Assembly (NCBI RefSeq): GCF_010723575.1
Contig: NZ_BLKZ01000001.1
Span: 744,001-808,000, forward strand
DNA: 64,000 nt
Direction of reading: 5' to 3'
Source of the DNA: Mycobacterium bourgelatii
Lineage (GTDB): Bacteria; Actinomycetota; Actinomycetes; Mycobacteriales; Mycobacteriaceae
Below are positions 52,677-62,200 of this stretch, one piece after another. The notes under the pieces were generated by a model. That model did no database searches and was not told where the DNA came from. It saw only the letters and a list, made by a program, of their open reading frames with translations. Each line of letters begins with the position of its first letter. Position 1 is the stretch's first letter. The translations under genes and the position numbers were made by a program.

Positions 52677-54062
52677 ATGGCATCACACCACCCGTCCGTT
52701 CCGGGGCACTCGATCGCGCCCGCATACACCGGCCGACTGTTCAACGCTCCGATCCCCGCGCTGCGGATGCCCGAGGAGTCGATGGATCCCGAAGCCGCCT
52801 ACCGCTTCATCCACGACGAACTGATGCTCGACGGCAGTTCGCGGCTGAACCTGGCCACGTTCGTGACGACCTGGATGGATCCCCAGGCCGGACAGCTGAT
52901 GGCCGAAACGTTCGACAAGAACATGATCGACAAGGACGAGTACCCGGCGACCGCGGCGATCGAGCAGCGCTGCGTGTGCATGGTGGCCGACCTGTTCCAC
53001 GCCGAGAACCTGCGCGACGACGACCCGTCCAGCGCCATCGGGGTCTCGACCATCGGGTCCAGCGAGGCGGTGATGCTGGGCGGGCTGGCGCTGAAATGGC
53101 GGTGGCGTCAGCGCGTCGGCAAGGGCTGGGAAGGGCGCACGCCGAATCTGGTGCTGGGGTCCAACGTGCAGGTGGTGTGGGAGAAGTTCTGCCGTTACTT
53201 CGACGTCGAGCCGCGCTACCTGCCGATGGAAGAGGGGCGCTACGTCATCACCCCGGAGCAGGTGGTGGACGCCGTCGACGAAAACACCATCGGCGTGGTG
53301 GCCATTCTGGGCACCACCTACACCGGTGAGCTCGAACCCATCGCGGAAATCTGCGCGGCGTTGGACAAGCTGGCCGCGGGGGGCGGGGTCGACGTCCCGG
53401 TGCACGTCGACGCCGCCAGCGGCGGCTTCGTGGTGCCGTTCCTGCATCCGGACCTGAAGTGGGATTTCCGGCTGCCGCGGGTGGTGTCCATCAACGTCAG
53501 CGGGCACAAGTACGGGCTGACCTACCCGGGCATCGGGTTCGTGGTGTGGCGCAGCGCCGAGCATCTTCCCGAGGAGCTGATCTTCCGGGTCAACTACCTG
53601 GGCGGCGACATGCCGACCTTCACGTTGAACTTCTCCCGTCCCGGCAACCAGGTGGTCGGGCAGTACTACAACTTCCTGCGGCTGGGCCGCGAGGGATATA
53701 CGAAGGTCATGCAGTCCCTGTCGCAGACGGCGCGGTGGCTCGGCGAGCAGTTGCGGACGGGCGAGCACATGGAGCTGATCTCGGACGGTTCTGCGATCCC
53801 GGTGGTCGCGTTCCGACTGGCCCGCGACCGCGGGTACACCGAGTTCGACGTCTCTCACGAACTGCGGACCTTCGGATGGCAGGTGCCCGCGTACACCATG
53901 CCCGACAACGCCACGCACATCTCCGTGCTGCGCATCGTGGTGCGGGAAGGATTCTCCGCCGACCTGGCCCGGGCCCTGCACGACGACGCCGTCACCGCGC
54001 TGCGCACCCTGGACAAGGTAAAGCCGGGCGGACATTACGACGGCCAGCATTTTGCCCATTGA
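52677..54062 (+). CDS. gadB: Glutamate decarboxylase
   Basis: PLP enzyme converting glutamate to GABA with proton consumption; links to acid resistance and the GABA shunt. 461 residues, normal length. PLP Lys is K278 in NVSGHKYGLTYPG; the substrate/cofactor regions IGSSEAVMLGGLALK and HVDAASGGFVVPF are present. ATG 52677 follows GAGAGGA. It lies 84 bp before alr; the PPE and insertion-sequence genes present between gadB and alr in M. tuberculosis are absent here. Confidence 0.96.
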   Translation: MASHHPSVPGHSIAPAYTGRLFNAPIPALRMPEESMDPEAAYRFIHDELMLDGSSRLNLATFVTTWMDPQAGQLMAETFDKNMIDKDEYPATAAIEQRCVCMVADLFHAENLRDDDPSSAIGVSTIGSSEAVMLGGLALKWRWRQRVGKGWEGRTPNLVLGSNVQVVWEKFCRYFDVEPRYLPMEEGRYVITPEQVVDAVDENTIGVVAILGTTYTGELEPIAEICAALDKLAAGGGVDVPVHVDAASGGFVVPFLHPDLKWDFRLPRVVSINVSGHKYGLTYPGIGFVVWRSAEHLPEELIFRVNYLGGDMPTFTLNFSRPGNQVVGQYYNFLRLGREGYTKVMQSLSQTARWLGEQLRTGEHMELISDGSAIPVVAFRLARDRGYTEFDVSHELRTFGWQVPAYTMPDNATHISVLRIVVREGFSADLARALHDDAVTALRTLDKVKPGGHYDGQHFAH

Positions 54063-54146
54063 CCAGGCGCTATCCGGGCCGGTTGGGCGCCGTCACACAC
54101 CGTCGCCCGGATCGCGCGGCGACGCGCATCAGCCGGTTCTGGGACA

Positions 54147-55316
54147 ATGGCGGCCGTGCACGCTACGTCGACATCGCTGACACCGGGAGTACTGGCCGAG
54201 GCGGTCGTCGACCTGGGCGCCATCCAACACAACGTGCGGGTGCTGCGCGAACACGCCGGTGACGCGCAGGTGATGGCCGTGGTCAAGGCGGACGGTTACG
54301 GCCACGGCGCCACCCGGGTGGCGCACGCCGCGCTCGCCGCTGGAGCCACCGAACTGGGCGTCGCCACCGTGGACGAGGCACTGGCTTTGCGGGCCGACGG
54401 CATCACCGCCCCCGTGCTGGCCTGGCTGCACCCGCCCGGCATCGACTTCGCGCCCGCGCTGCAGGCCAACGTGGAGATCGCCGTGTCCTCGGTGCGCCAG
54501 CTCGACGAGTTGCTGGACGCGGTGCGGCGGACCGGCGTCCCCGCCACGGTCACTGTCAAGGTCGACACCGGACTGAACCGCAACGGCGTACCGGCGAAGC
54601 TGTACCCGGCGATGTTGACCGCGTTGCGCGCGGCCGTCGCCGAGGAGACCATCCGGCTGCGCGGGCTGATGTCGCACATGGTCTACGCCGACGCACCGGA
54701 CAAGTCCATCAACGACGTGCAGGCCCAACGGTTTAAGGACATGCTGGCGCATGCCCGCGAAAAGGGCGTGAAGTTCGAGGTCGCGCACCTGTCGAACTCC
54801 TCGGCCACCCTGGCCCGGCCCGACCTGACGCTGGACCTGGTGCGGCCCGGCATCGCGGTGTACGGCCTGAGCCCGGTGCCCAAGTTGGGTGACATGGGTC
54901 TGGTGCCAGCGATGACACTGAAATGTGCTGTGGCACTGGTGAAGTCGATACCAGCGGGTGGCGGGGTCTCGTACGGACACGATTGGGTCGCGCCGCGCGA
55001 CACCACCGTTGCGCTGCTGCCTATCGGCTACGCCGACGGTGTGTTCCGCTCTTTGGGCGGGCGGCTCGAGGTGATGATCAACGGCAAGCGGCGACCGGGG
55101 GTGGGACGGGTCTGTATGGATCAGTTCGTCGTCGACCTGGGACCCGGACCCGTCGACGTCAGCGAAGGTGACGAGGCGATCCTGTTCGGACCAGGCAGCA
55201 TCGGCGAGCCCACCGCCCAGGACTGGGCCGACCTCGCCGGAACCATCCACTACGAGATCGTCACCAGCCCACGGGGTCGCATCACCAGGACCTATCGCGA
55301 GGCCGAAAAACCTTGA
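54147..55316 (+). CDS. alr: Alanine racemase
   Basis: Supplies D-alanine for peptidoglycan. 389 residues. PLP Lys47 in MAVVKADGYGHG; catalytic Tyr region GGVSYGHDW; the substrate loop GRVCMDQFVVDLG. ATG 54147 gives a short N-terminal extension. Its stop overlaps the next gene's TTG start (TTGA), beginning the operon that continues to tsaD. Confidence 0.96.
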   Translation: MAAVHATSTSLTPGVLAEAVVDLGAIQHNVRVLREHAGDAQVMAVVKADGYGHGATRVAHAALAAGATELGVATVDEALALRADGITAPVLAWLHPPGIDFAPALQANVEIAVSSVRQLDELLDAVRRTGVPATVTVKVDTGLNRNGVPAKLYPAMLTALRAAVAEETIRLRGLMSHMVYADAPDKSINDVQAQRFKDMLAHAREKGVKFEVAHLSNSSATLARPDLTLDLVRPGIAVYGLSPVPKLGDMGLVPAMTLKCAVALVKSIPAGGGVSYGHDWVAPRDTTVALLPIGYADGVFRSLGGRLEVMINGKRRPGVGRVCMDQFVVDLGPGPVDVSEGDEAILFGPGSIGEPTAQDWADLAGTIHYEIVTSPRGRITRTYREAEKP

Positions 55317-56434
55317 GCGACGAGGATGCCCGCAAGCGTCAGAAGGCATGGCTTGCGGGTAGCGCAGGGCTGACAGCGGTGGCCACGATCGTGGGCGCCT
55401 CGGCGCGGCGATCGCTCGCCGAACGCAGCAGCGTCATCGAAGACCCGTGGGCCGACGAGGATTTCGACCGACTGGACAGCGACCCCGCCACCGTGGTGAT
55501 GACGCCGGACGGGGTGGAGCTGGCGGTTCGCGAGGCCGGCCCGGAGGACGCCCCGCTGACCATCGTGTTCGCGCACGGATTCTGTTTGCACATGGGCGCC
55601 TTCCACTTTCAGCGGACCCGGCTCGGCGAGCATTACGGCTCGCGGGTGCGGATGGTCTTCTACGACCAGCGCGGGCACGGCCAGTCCGGGCAGGGAGAGC
55701 CCGAGTCCTACACGCTGACCCAACTCGGGCAGGACCTGGAAACCGTGCTGCAGGCCACCGCACCCCGCGGATTGGTCGTGCTGGTGGGCCACTCCATGGG
55801 TGGCATGACGGTGCTGTCACACGCCCGGCAATTCCCCGAGCGGTACGGCAAGCGGATCGTGGGTGCGGCGTTGTTGTCGTCGGCCGCAGAGGGCGTGACG
55901 CGCTCACCGCTGGGCGAGTTCCTCAAGAACCCGGCACTCAACGCCGTACGGTTCACCGCCAAATCCGCGCCGAAGCTGTTGGACCGGGGCCGCAACGTAT
56001 CTCGATCGTTGATCGGCCCCATCCTGCGGGCCGCCTCCTACAGCGACCTGAAGGTCAGCCGGAGCCTGGATGCGTTCTCCCAGCGGATGATGAACGGCAC
56101 CCCGATCGCCACCTTGGTGGGCTTCCTGCGGGCCCTGGAAACGCACGACGAGACCGGGGGATTGTGGACGCTGCTCAAGATCCCGACGCTGGTGGTCTGC
56201 GGCGATCACGACCTGCTCACCCCGGACGAGTACTCGCGGTTGATGGCGGCCTCGCTGCCGCAGTCCGAACTGGTGATCGTCGAAGGGGCCAGCCACCTGG
56301 CGTTGCTCGACAAGCCCGATCCGATCAATGAGGGTCTGATCCGGCTCGTCGAGCGGGCCGTCCCGAACAGGCTGACGTTGCGATACCGCCGATTCGGCGA
56401 GCGGCTCCGAGAACGGTTTCGGCGTCATGGTTAG
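55313..56434 (+). CDS. Alpha/beta hydrolase between alr and tsaE
   Basis: A 373-residue hydrolase with an N-terminal hydrophobic segment (GSAGLTAVATIVGASA) that may anchor it to the membrane. Catalytic features are FAHGFCLHMG (oxyanion), GHSMGGM (Ser), CGDHDLLTP (Asp) and EGASHLALL (His). TTG 55313 overlaps the alr stop. The tsaE start overlaps its end by eight bases. Its presence inside an alr-tsa operon is coupling without known logic; it may be a lipid or ester hydrolase. Confidence 0.9.
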   Translation: MSDEDARKRQKAWLAGSAGLTAVATIVGASARRSLAERSSVIEDPWADEDFDRLDSDPATVVMTPDGVELAVREAGPEDAPLTIVFAHGFCLHMGAFHFQRTRLGEHYGSRVRMVFYDQRGHGQSGQGEPESYTLTQLGQDLETVLQATAPRGLVVLVGHSMGGMTVLSHARQFPERYGKRIVGAALLSSAAEGVTRSPLGEFLKNPALNAVRFTAKSAPKLLDRGRNVSRSLIGPILRAASYSDLKVSRSLDAFSQRMMNGTPIATLVGFLRALETHDETGGLWTLLKIPTLVVCGDHDLLTPDEYSRLMAASLPQSELVIVEGASHLALLDKPDPINEGLIRLVERAVPNRLTLRYRRFGERLRERFRRHG

Positions 56435-56900
56435 CGCGGCCCGGACCGGCGGGGGCACCGCAACCTGCGGGCGCGTCGAGGACACCATCGCCCTCGGCTC
56501 CCGGCTGGGCGCCGAGCTGCGCGCCGGCGACGTGGTGGTGTTGTCCGGTCCGCTCGGCGCGGGAAAGACGGTGTTGGCCAAGGGGATTGCCGCAGCGATG
56601 GATGTCGACGGGCCGGTCACCTCGCCAACGTACGTGCTGGCCCGGGTGCACCCGGCGCGCCAGGCGGGCAAGCCGGCCATGATCCACGTCGACATGTACC
56701 GGTTGCTGGACCATCAGGGTGCGGACTTGCTCGGCGAACTCGACTCCCTCGACCTCGACACCGATCTCGAAGACGCCGTCGTGGTAGTGGAGTGGGGTGA
56801 AGGACTGGCCGAACGGCTCTCCGAACGTCACCTCGATGTCCGGCTGGAGCGAGTCAGCCACTCCGACACCAGGATTGCGACGTGGGAGTGGGGATCGTGA
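56427..56900 (+). CDS. tsaE: tRNA threonylcarbamoyladenosine ATPase TsaE
   Basis: A 157-residue P-loop ATPase needed for the t6A modification of ANN-decoding tRNAs, working with TsaB and TsaD encoded just downstream. Walker A is GPLGAGKT (41-48); SPTYVL and HVDMYRL are family motifs; VVVVEWGEGL is the terminal strand. ATG 56427. Confidence 0.95.
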   Translation: MVSAARTGGGTATCGRVEDTIALGSRLGAELRAGDVVVLSGPLGAGKTVLAKGIAAAMDVDGPVTSPTYVLARVHPARQAGKPAMIHVDMYRLLDHQGADLLGELDSLDLDTDLEDAVVVVEWGEGLAERLSERHLDVRLERVSHSDTRIATWEWGS

Positions 56901-57520
56901 AGGTTGTTCTCGCGCTTGACACTTCGACGCCGGCGGTGACGGCGGGCATCGTTGGTCTCGATGATGTGCAGGTGCTGGCCGAGCGCGTCACGCTCGACGC
57001 CCGCGCGCACGCCGAACGGCTGACTCCCAACGTCCTGGCCGCGCTCGCCGATGCCGGGCTGACCATGGCCGACCTCGATGCCGTGGTAGTGGGTTGCGGG
57101 CCTGGGCCTTTCACCGGCCTGCGGGCCGGCATGGCCACCGCGGCGGCCTACGGGCATGCGCTGGACATTCCGGTGCACGGAGTGTGCAGCTTGGACGCCA
57201 TTGGGGTGCTGACCACGGGTGACGTGCTGGTGGTGACGGACGCGCGTCGGCGCGAGGTCTACTGGGCGCGCTACCGCGACGGAGTCCGCACCGCGGGTCC
57301 GGACGTCAACGCCCCGGCCGACGTGGACCCCGGCTCGGCGCACGCGGTGGCCGGATCGCTTGAGCATGCGGCACTTTTCGACCTGCCGCGGATAGAGCCC
57401 GTCTACCCGACTGCGGCGGGCCTGGTGCGCGCGGTGCCCGACTTTTCGGCGCCGCCGGCGCCGCTGGTGGCGTTGTACCTGCGCCGGCCCGACGCCAAGC
57501 CCTTGGCGGCACGCTCATGA
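56897..57520 (+). CDS. tsaB: t6A biosynthesis protein TsaB
   Basis: A 207-residue ASKHA-fold protein, the non-catalytic partner of TsaD. Begins VVLALDTSTPAVTAGIV; VVVGCGPGPFTGLRAGMATA is the conserved block. GTG 56897 overlaps the tsaE stop (GTGA); GTG 56882 is an in-frame alternative. Confidence 0.94.
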   Translation: MKVVLALDTSTPAVTAGIVGLDDVQVLAERVTLDARAHAERLTPNVLAALADAGLTMADLDAVVVGCGPGPFTGLRAGMATAAAYGHALDIPVHGVCSLDAIGVLTTGDVLVVTDARRREVYWARYRDGVRTAGPDVNAPADVDPGSAHAVAGSLEHAALFDLPRIEPVYPTAAGLVRAVPDFSAPPAPLVALYLRRPDAKPLAARS

Positions 57521-58035
57521 CGCGCGCCGGTGACGATGCAGAGCGACGCGATGAGGAGGAGCGGCGCATGGCCCTAGACCTTGAGCCCGTCATTCTGGGC
57601 GCGCTGACCCGCGCGGACGCGCGCCGCTGCGCCGAGCTCGAAGCGGTGTTGTTCGACGGCGACGACCCGTGGCCGGCGGTCGCCTTCGAGCGCGAATTGG
57701 CCAGTGGGCGTAATCATTACGTGGGCGCGCGGATCGGGGACCTGTTGGTCGGGTACGCGGGGATCTCGCGACTGGGCCGCGTCGCACTGTTCGAATATGA
57801 AGTGCACACCATCGGGGTGGACCCGGCCTATCAGGGACGGGGCATCGGCCGCCGATTGCTCGAAGAGTTACTGGAATTCGCCGACGGCGGCGTGGTCTTT
57901 CTGGAGGTCCGCACCGACAACGAGGCCGCCATCGGGTTGTACCGCAGCGTGGGATTCGAGCAGATCGGACTGCGCAAGCGGTACTACCGAGTCAGCGGGG
58001 CCGACGCCTACACGATGCGGCGGGGGGCCCAGTGA
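57517..58035 (+). CDS. rimI: Ribosomal-protein-alanine N-acetyltransferase RimI-like
   Basis: A 172-residue GNAT acetyltransferase. Acetyl-CoA loop QGRGIGRRLL; FLEVRTDNEAAIGLYRSVGFEQIGLRKRYY is the typical RimI C-terminal block. ATG 57517 overlaps tsaB (ATGA); an internal ATG at about 57568 would remove an acidic/basic 17-residue leader and may be the true family start. In mycobacteria RimI is encoded between tsaB and tsaD as here. Confidence 0.93.
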   Translation: MTRAGDDAERRDEEERRMALDLEPVILGALTRADARRCAELEAVLFDGDDPWPAVAFERELASGRNHYVGARIGDLLVGYAGISRLGRVALFEYEVHTIGVDPAYQGRGIGRRLLEELLEFADGGVVFLEVRTDNEAAIGLYRSVGFEQIGLRKRYYRVSGADAYTMRRGAQ

Positions 58036-59054
58036 CCACCATTCTGGCCATCGAAACCTCTTGTGATGAAACGGGTGTCGGCATTGCGCGGCTGGAGCTC
58101 GACGGCAGCGTGACACTGTTGGCCGACGAGGTTGCCTCCAGTGTCGACGAGCACGTGCGGTTCGGCGGCGTGGTGCCCGAGATCGCTTCCCGCGCACACC
58201 TGGAGGCGCTCGGCCCCGCGATGCGGCGCGCGCTGGAAGCCGCCGGCCTGGCCAAGCCCGACGTTGTCGCGGCCACCATCGGGCCCGGGTTGGCCGGCGC
58301 GTTGTTGGTGGGAGTCGCTGCCGCCAAGGCTTATTCGGCCGCCTGGGAAGTGCCGTTCTACGCCGTGAACCACCTCGGCGGGCACTTGGCCGCCGACGTC
58401 TACGAACAGGGCCCGCTACCCGAGTGTGTGGCGCTGTTGGTGTCGGGCGGCCACACCCACCTCCTGCACGTACGGTCGCTCGGCGAGCCGATCGTCGAGT
58501 TGGGCAGCACCGTCGACGACGCCGCCGGTGAGGCCTACGACAAGGTGGCGCGGCTACTGGGTCTGGGTTATCCGGGCGGCAAGGTGCTTGACGATCTGGC
58601 GCGCACCGGGGACCGGGACGCCATCCCGTTCCCACGCGGGATGACCGGCCCGAACGACGACCCGTACGCGTTCAGCTTCTCCGGACTCAAGACCGCCGTC
58701 GCGCGCTATGTGGAGAGCCACCCCGATGCCGTGACCGCTGATGTCGCCGCCGGGTTTCAAGAGGCCGTCGCCGACGTCTTGACCAAGAAGGCGGTGCGCG
58801 CGGCGACCGACCGCGGTGTGTCGAACCTGCTGATCGCCGGGGGAGTGGCCGCGAACTCGCGGATCAGGGAACTGGCCACGCAACGCTGCGCCGAGGCGGG
58901 CCTGACCCTGCGCGTTCCCCGGCCGCGACTGTGCACGGACAACGGGGCGATGATCGCCGCGTTCGCCGCACAGCTCGTCGCGGCGGGAGCCGAACCGTCG
59001 CCGCTGGACGCGGCGAGCGACCCGGGACTGCCGGTGGTCGTGGGTCAGGTCTAG
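58032..59054 (+). CDS. tsaD: tRNA N6-adenosine threonylcarbamoyltransferase TsaD
   Basis: A 340-residue Kae1-type enzyme transferring threonylcarbamoyl to A37 of tRNA. Metal-binding His are in VNHLGGHLA (H114, H118). LAIETSCDETGVG and VSGGHTHLL are the ATP-binding blocks. GTG 58032 overlaps rimI (GTGA). Last gene of the alr-tsa run before the repeat region; the PE_PGRS gene faces it. Confidence 0.96.
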   Translation: MTTILAIETSCDETGVGIARLELDGSVTLLADEVASSVDEHVRFGGVVPEIASRAHLEALGPAMRRALEAAGLAKPDVVAATIGPGLAGALLVGVAAAKAYSAAWEVPFYAVNHLGGHLAADVYEQGPLPECVALLVSGGHTHLLHVRSLGEPIVELGSTVDDAAGEAYDKVARLLGLGYPGGKVLDDLARTGDRDAIPFPRGMTGPNDDPYAFSFSGLKTAVARYVESHPDAVTADVAAGFQEAVADVLTKKAVRAATDRGVSNLLIAGGVAANSRIRELATQRCAEAGLTLRVPRPRLCTDNGAMIAAFAAQLVAAGAEPSPLDAASDPGLPVVVGQV

Positions 59055-59278
59055 CCCAGGTCTAGCCCAGGTCTAGTCCCACCGCCGAGCGTCCCGCCGC
59101 CGAGCGTCCCGCCAGAGTGACCGCCGACGCCGAGCGTCACGCTGGCGCGGCACTCGGCGAGTGAGGGGCGGTTGGGCTGACGTCGGGCGTCCCGCCGCCG
59201 AGCGTCCCGCCGCCGAGCGTCCCGCCAGAGTGACCGCCGACGCCGAGCGTCACGCTGGCGCGGCACTCGGCGAGTGAG
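59046..59278. repeat. 84-bp exact direct repeat plus short tandem repeats after tsaD
   Basis: Bases 59082-59165 and 59195-59278 are identical as read (84 bp, offset 113). Each copy contains tandem CCGCCGAGCGTC units and inverted elements (AGCGT-C-ACGCT; GCCGAG...CTCGGC). Before them, GGTCTAGCCCA-type 11-mers are repeated about three times (59048-59077), starting inside the tsaD stop region. It lies between convergent tsaD and PE_PGRS genes, so it may form bidirectional terminator hairpins. Confidence 0.85.
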
Positions 59279-59283
59279 AGGCG

Positions 59284-62200
59284 TCAGCCCGGGGAGCCGC
59301 CGGTGCCGAAGCCGCCGCCGGTCCCGCCGGCGCCGCCAGTGAGGCCGTCCGGACCAGTGCCGGCGTCGCCCGCCGTACCGGCGGTGCCGGCTTTGCCGTT
59401 GGTAGAGGAGCTCTTGCCGCCGGTGCCGCCACCCCCGCCGGCGCCACCGGATCCGCCCCAGCCGCCCGCGCCCTCGCCGCTGCCGGTGCCACCCGCGCCG
59501 CCGGTGCCGCCGATGCTGCCGTCACCACCGGTACCGCCGGTAGAGGCGCTCGAGTTACCGCCGGCACCGCCCGTGCCGCCGGTTCCGCCGGCACCGCCAT
59601 TGCCGCCGTTGCCGTCGCCGCCGCCGGCATTGCCGCCGACGCCGCCGGTTCCGGCGATACCGCCGGTTCCGCCGATACCGCCCTTGCCGTTGGTGTTGGC
59701 CAAGCCGCCGGCGCCACCGGCGCCAGCGGTGCCACCCTGACCGCCGGTGCCGCCGGAACCACCATCGGTTCCATTCCCACCGGCGCCGCCGGTGCCCGCG
59801 GCGCCACCGGTGCCGCCCGTTCCGCCGGTCGCGGTGCTGCCGACGGCGTTGCTGCTGCCGCCGGTGCCGCCGGTGCCGCCGGTGCCGCCTTGGCCACCGG
59901 TGCCACCAGCACCGCCGCCGACGCCGCCGATACCCGCTCCGCCGTCACCACCCACGCCGCCCGCGCCCCCGGTGCCACCCGACTTGCCCTCAGTAGGAGC
60001 CGCACCGTTGCTTCCAGCGGTACCCGTGGCTCCGGTACCGCCTTGGCCACCCGTGCCTCCGGTGCCGCCGGTGCCGATCTTCCCGTCCTGGCCGCCGTCA
60101 ACCCCGAGCCCGGCCGCTCCGGCGGTGCCGCCGGAGCCACCCTTGCCGCCCTCTCCGGCGACATTTGCGCTGCCGACGGTGGTGTTGTTGCCGCCGGCAC
60201 CGCCGGTGCCGCCGGTGCCGCCGTTGCCGCCCTGGCCGCCGTGGCCGCCGCCCTGACCCTCGATGCCGGCACCGCCGTCACCGCCTTGGCCTCCCGCGCC
60301 GGCCTTGCCGCCCTGACCGCCATTGGTCGGCGTGCCGCTGTTGGTGCCGGCGGTACCGGTGCCGCCATTGCCGCCATTGCCGCCCTTGCCGCCGGTGCCA
60401 CCGGCGCCGATGTTGCCGTCGTCGCCGCCGTCAGTGCCGAGTCCTGCTGCGCCGGCCGCGCCGCCGGTGCCGCCCTTGCCGCCGTCGGCGCCGGCGCCAC
60501 CGGTGGTGCCGGTGTTGCTGCCGCCGACGCCGCCGGTGCCTCCGGTGCCGCCGTTACCACCCTGACCGCCCTGGCCGCCGCCTTCGCCGTCGATACCGGC
60601 CCCGCCGGAACCACCCTGACCGCCGGCGCCGCCAGCGCCGCCCTGCTTCCCGCCGGTTGGTGCACTCGTGGAGTTGCTGCCCGCAGTGCCGGTGCCACCG
60701 CTGCCGCCGTTGCCGCCCGTGCCGCCCTGGCCGCCGGTCCCGTTCGCGCCGATCTCCCCGCCGTCGGTGCCGATACCGCCGGCCCCGGCCGTGCCGCCGG
60801 TGCCGCCCTTGCCGCCGGCGGCACCGTTACCACCGGCACTGGCGGTGTTGTTGCCGCCGTTTCCGCCGTTGCCGCCGGTCCCGCCGATGCCCCCGGTGCC
60901 GCCCTGGCCGCCGCCCACGCCGTTGATCCCGGCGCCGCCGTCGCCGCCGACGCCCCCCGCGCCGCCCTGGCCGCCCTGGCCGCCCTTGCCGGGCCCGGAG
61001 CCACTGCCGCCGGTGCTGCCGGTTGCCCCGGTACCGCCTCCACCGCCGGCGCCGCCCTGGCCGCCGGTGCCGTTCGACCCGTCCAAGCCGCCGTCCGTGC
61101 CGAGCCCGGCCGCACCGGCCGCGCCGCCGGTGCCGCCTTTACCGCCCGCGGCGGCGTTAGCGCCGTTGGTGCCGGTGTGCGAGCCACCCTTACCGCCTTC
61201 GCCGCCCTGGCCGCCTTGGCCACCGTTGCCACCGTTGCCGCCGCCCTGGCCGTCGACGCCGGCCCCACCCGCGCCACCTTGGCCGCCGGCGCCGCCCTGG
61301 AAGCCTTGCAGGCCCGGGGTCGGTGTGGTGGAGCTAGTGCCCGCGGCGCCCACATCGCCGACCCCGCCGTTGCCTCCGGAGCCACCGTTACCGCCGGTGC
61401 CGTTGCTGCCCGTCTTACCGACGGAACCCAACGGGCCGCCGGTGCCGCCGGCCCCGCCAACCCCGGCATTGCCGCCGGTGCCGCCCGTTCCACCGCTGCC
61501 GCCGTTCGTGGCGGAGCCCACGCCGGTGCCACCGGTGCCGCCGTCACCGCCCACGCCGCCCGAACCGCCGGCGCCGCCTGCACCGCCCACTCCGTAAATC
61601 CCCGCGTTGGCGCCGCCTGCGCCACCGGCACCGCCCGCTCCGCCGGCGGTGCCGTCACCGCCGGTCCCGCCACCTGCACTGCCCGTTTCACCTGTTGCGC
61701 CGTCTCCGCCGGCCCCGCCGTCGCCGCCGGAACCGGCGTTCCCGCCGAACAGTGCCCTGCTCGCGCCGCCGGCCCCGCCGTCCCCGCCGGCACCCCCGGC
61801 CACTCCGGTGGCACCTGCGCCTCCTTGGCCCCCGGCTCCGCCGTTCCCGCCGTGACCGCCGAACGTTCCACCGGCGCCGCCCGCGCCGCCGATGCCACCC
61901 ACGCCGCCGGGCGTGATGGCAGCGCCACCGGCGCCGCCGACCCCCCCGTTACCGAACAGGCCGGCCCAACCGCCTGCTCCGCCTGCCTGGCCCGCGCCCC
62001 CGGCGCCGCCGGCCCCGCCGTTGCCGTACAGGATTCCGCCGGCCCCGCCAACGCCGCCGGACGCCCCGGCTCCGCCCGCGCCGCCGGCCCCGCCGTTACC
62101 GAACAGGCCCGCCGCGCCACCGACGCCGCCGGCCTGTCCGGCCGCCCCTGACCCGCCACTGCCGCCGTTGCCGAACAAGATGCCGCCGGCGCCACCCGCC

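Noticed and set aside
59046..59278. CRISPR array
   Set aside because: Only two copies of a long repeat with short tandem words, no regular repeat-spacer structure, and no cas genes.
59250..62195. Long open frames on other frames and the opposite strand across the PE_PGRS gene (Ala/Pro-rich translations)
   Set aside because: They are by-products of GGC/GCC repeat codons; composition is low-complexity, and the frame with a PE domain and ribosome-binding site explains the region.
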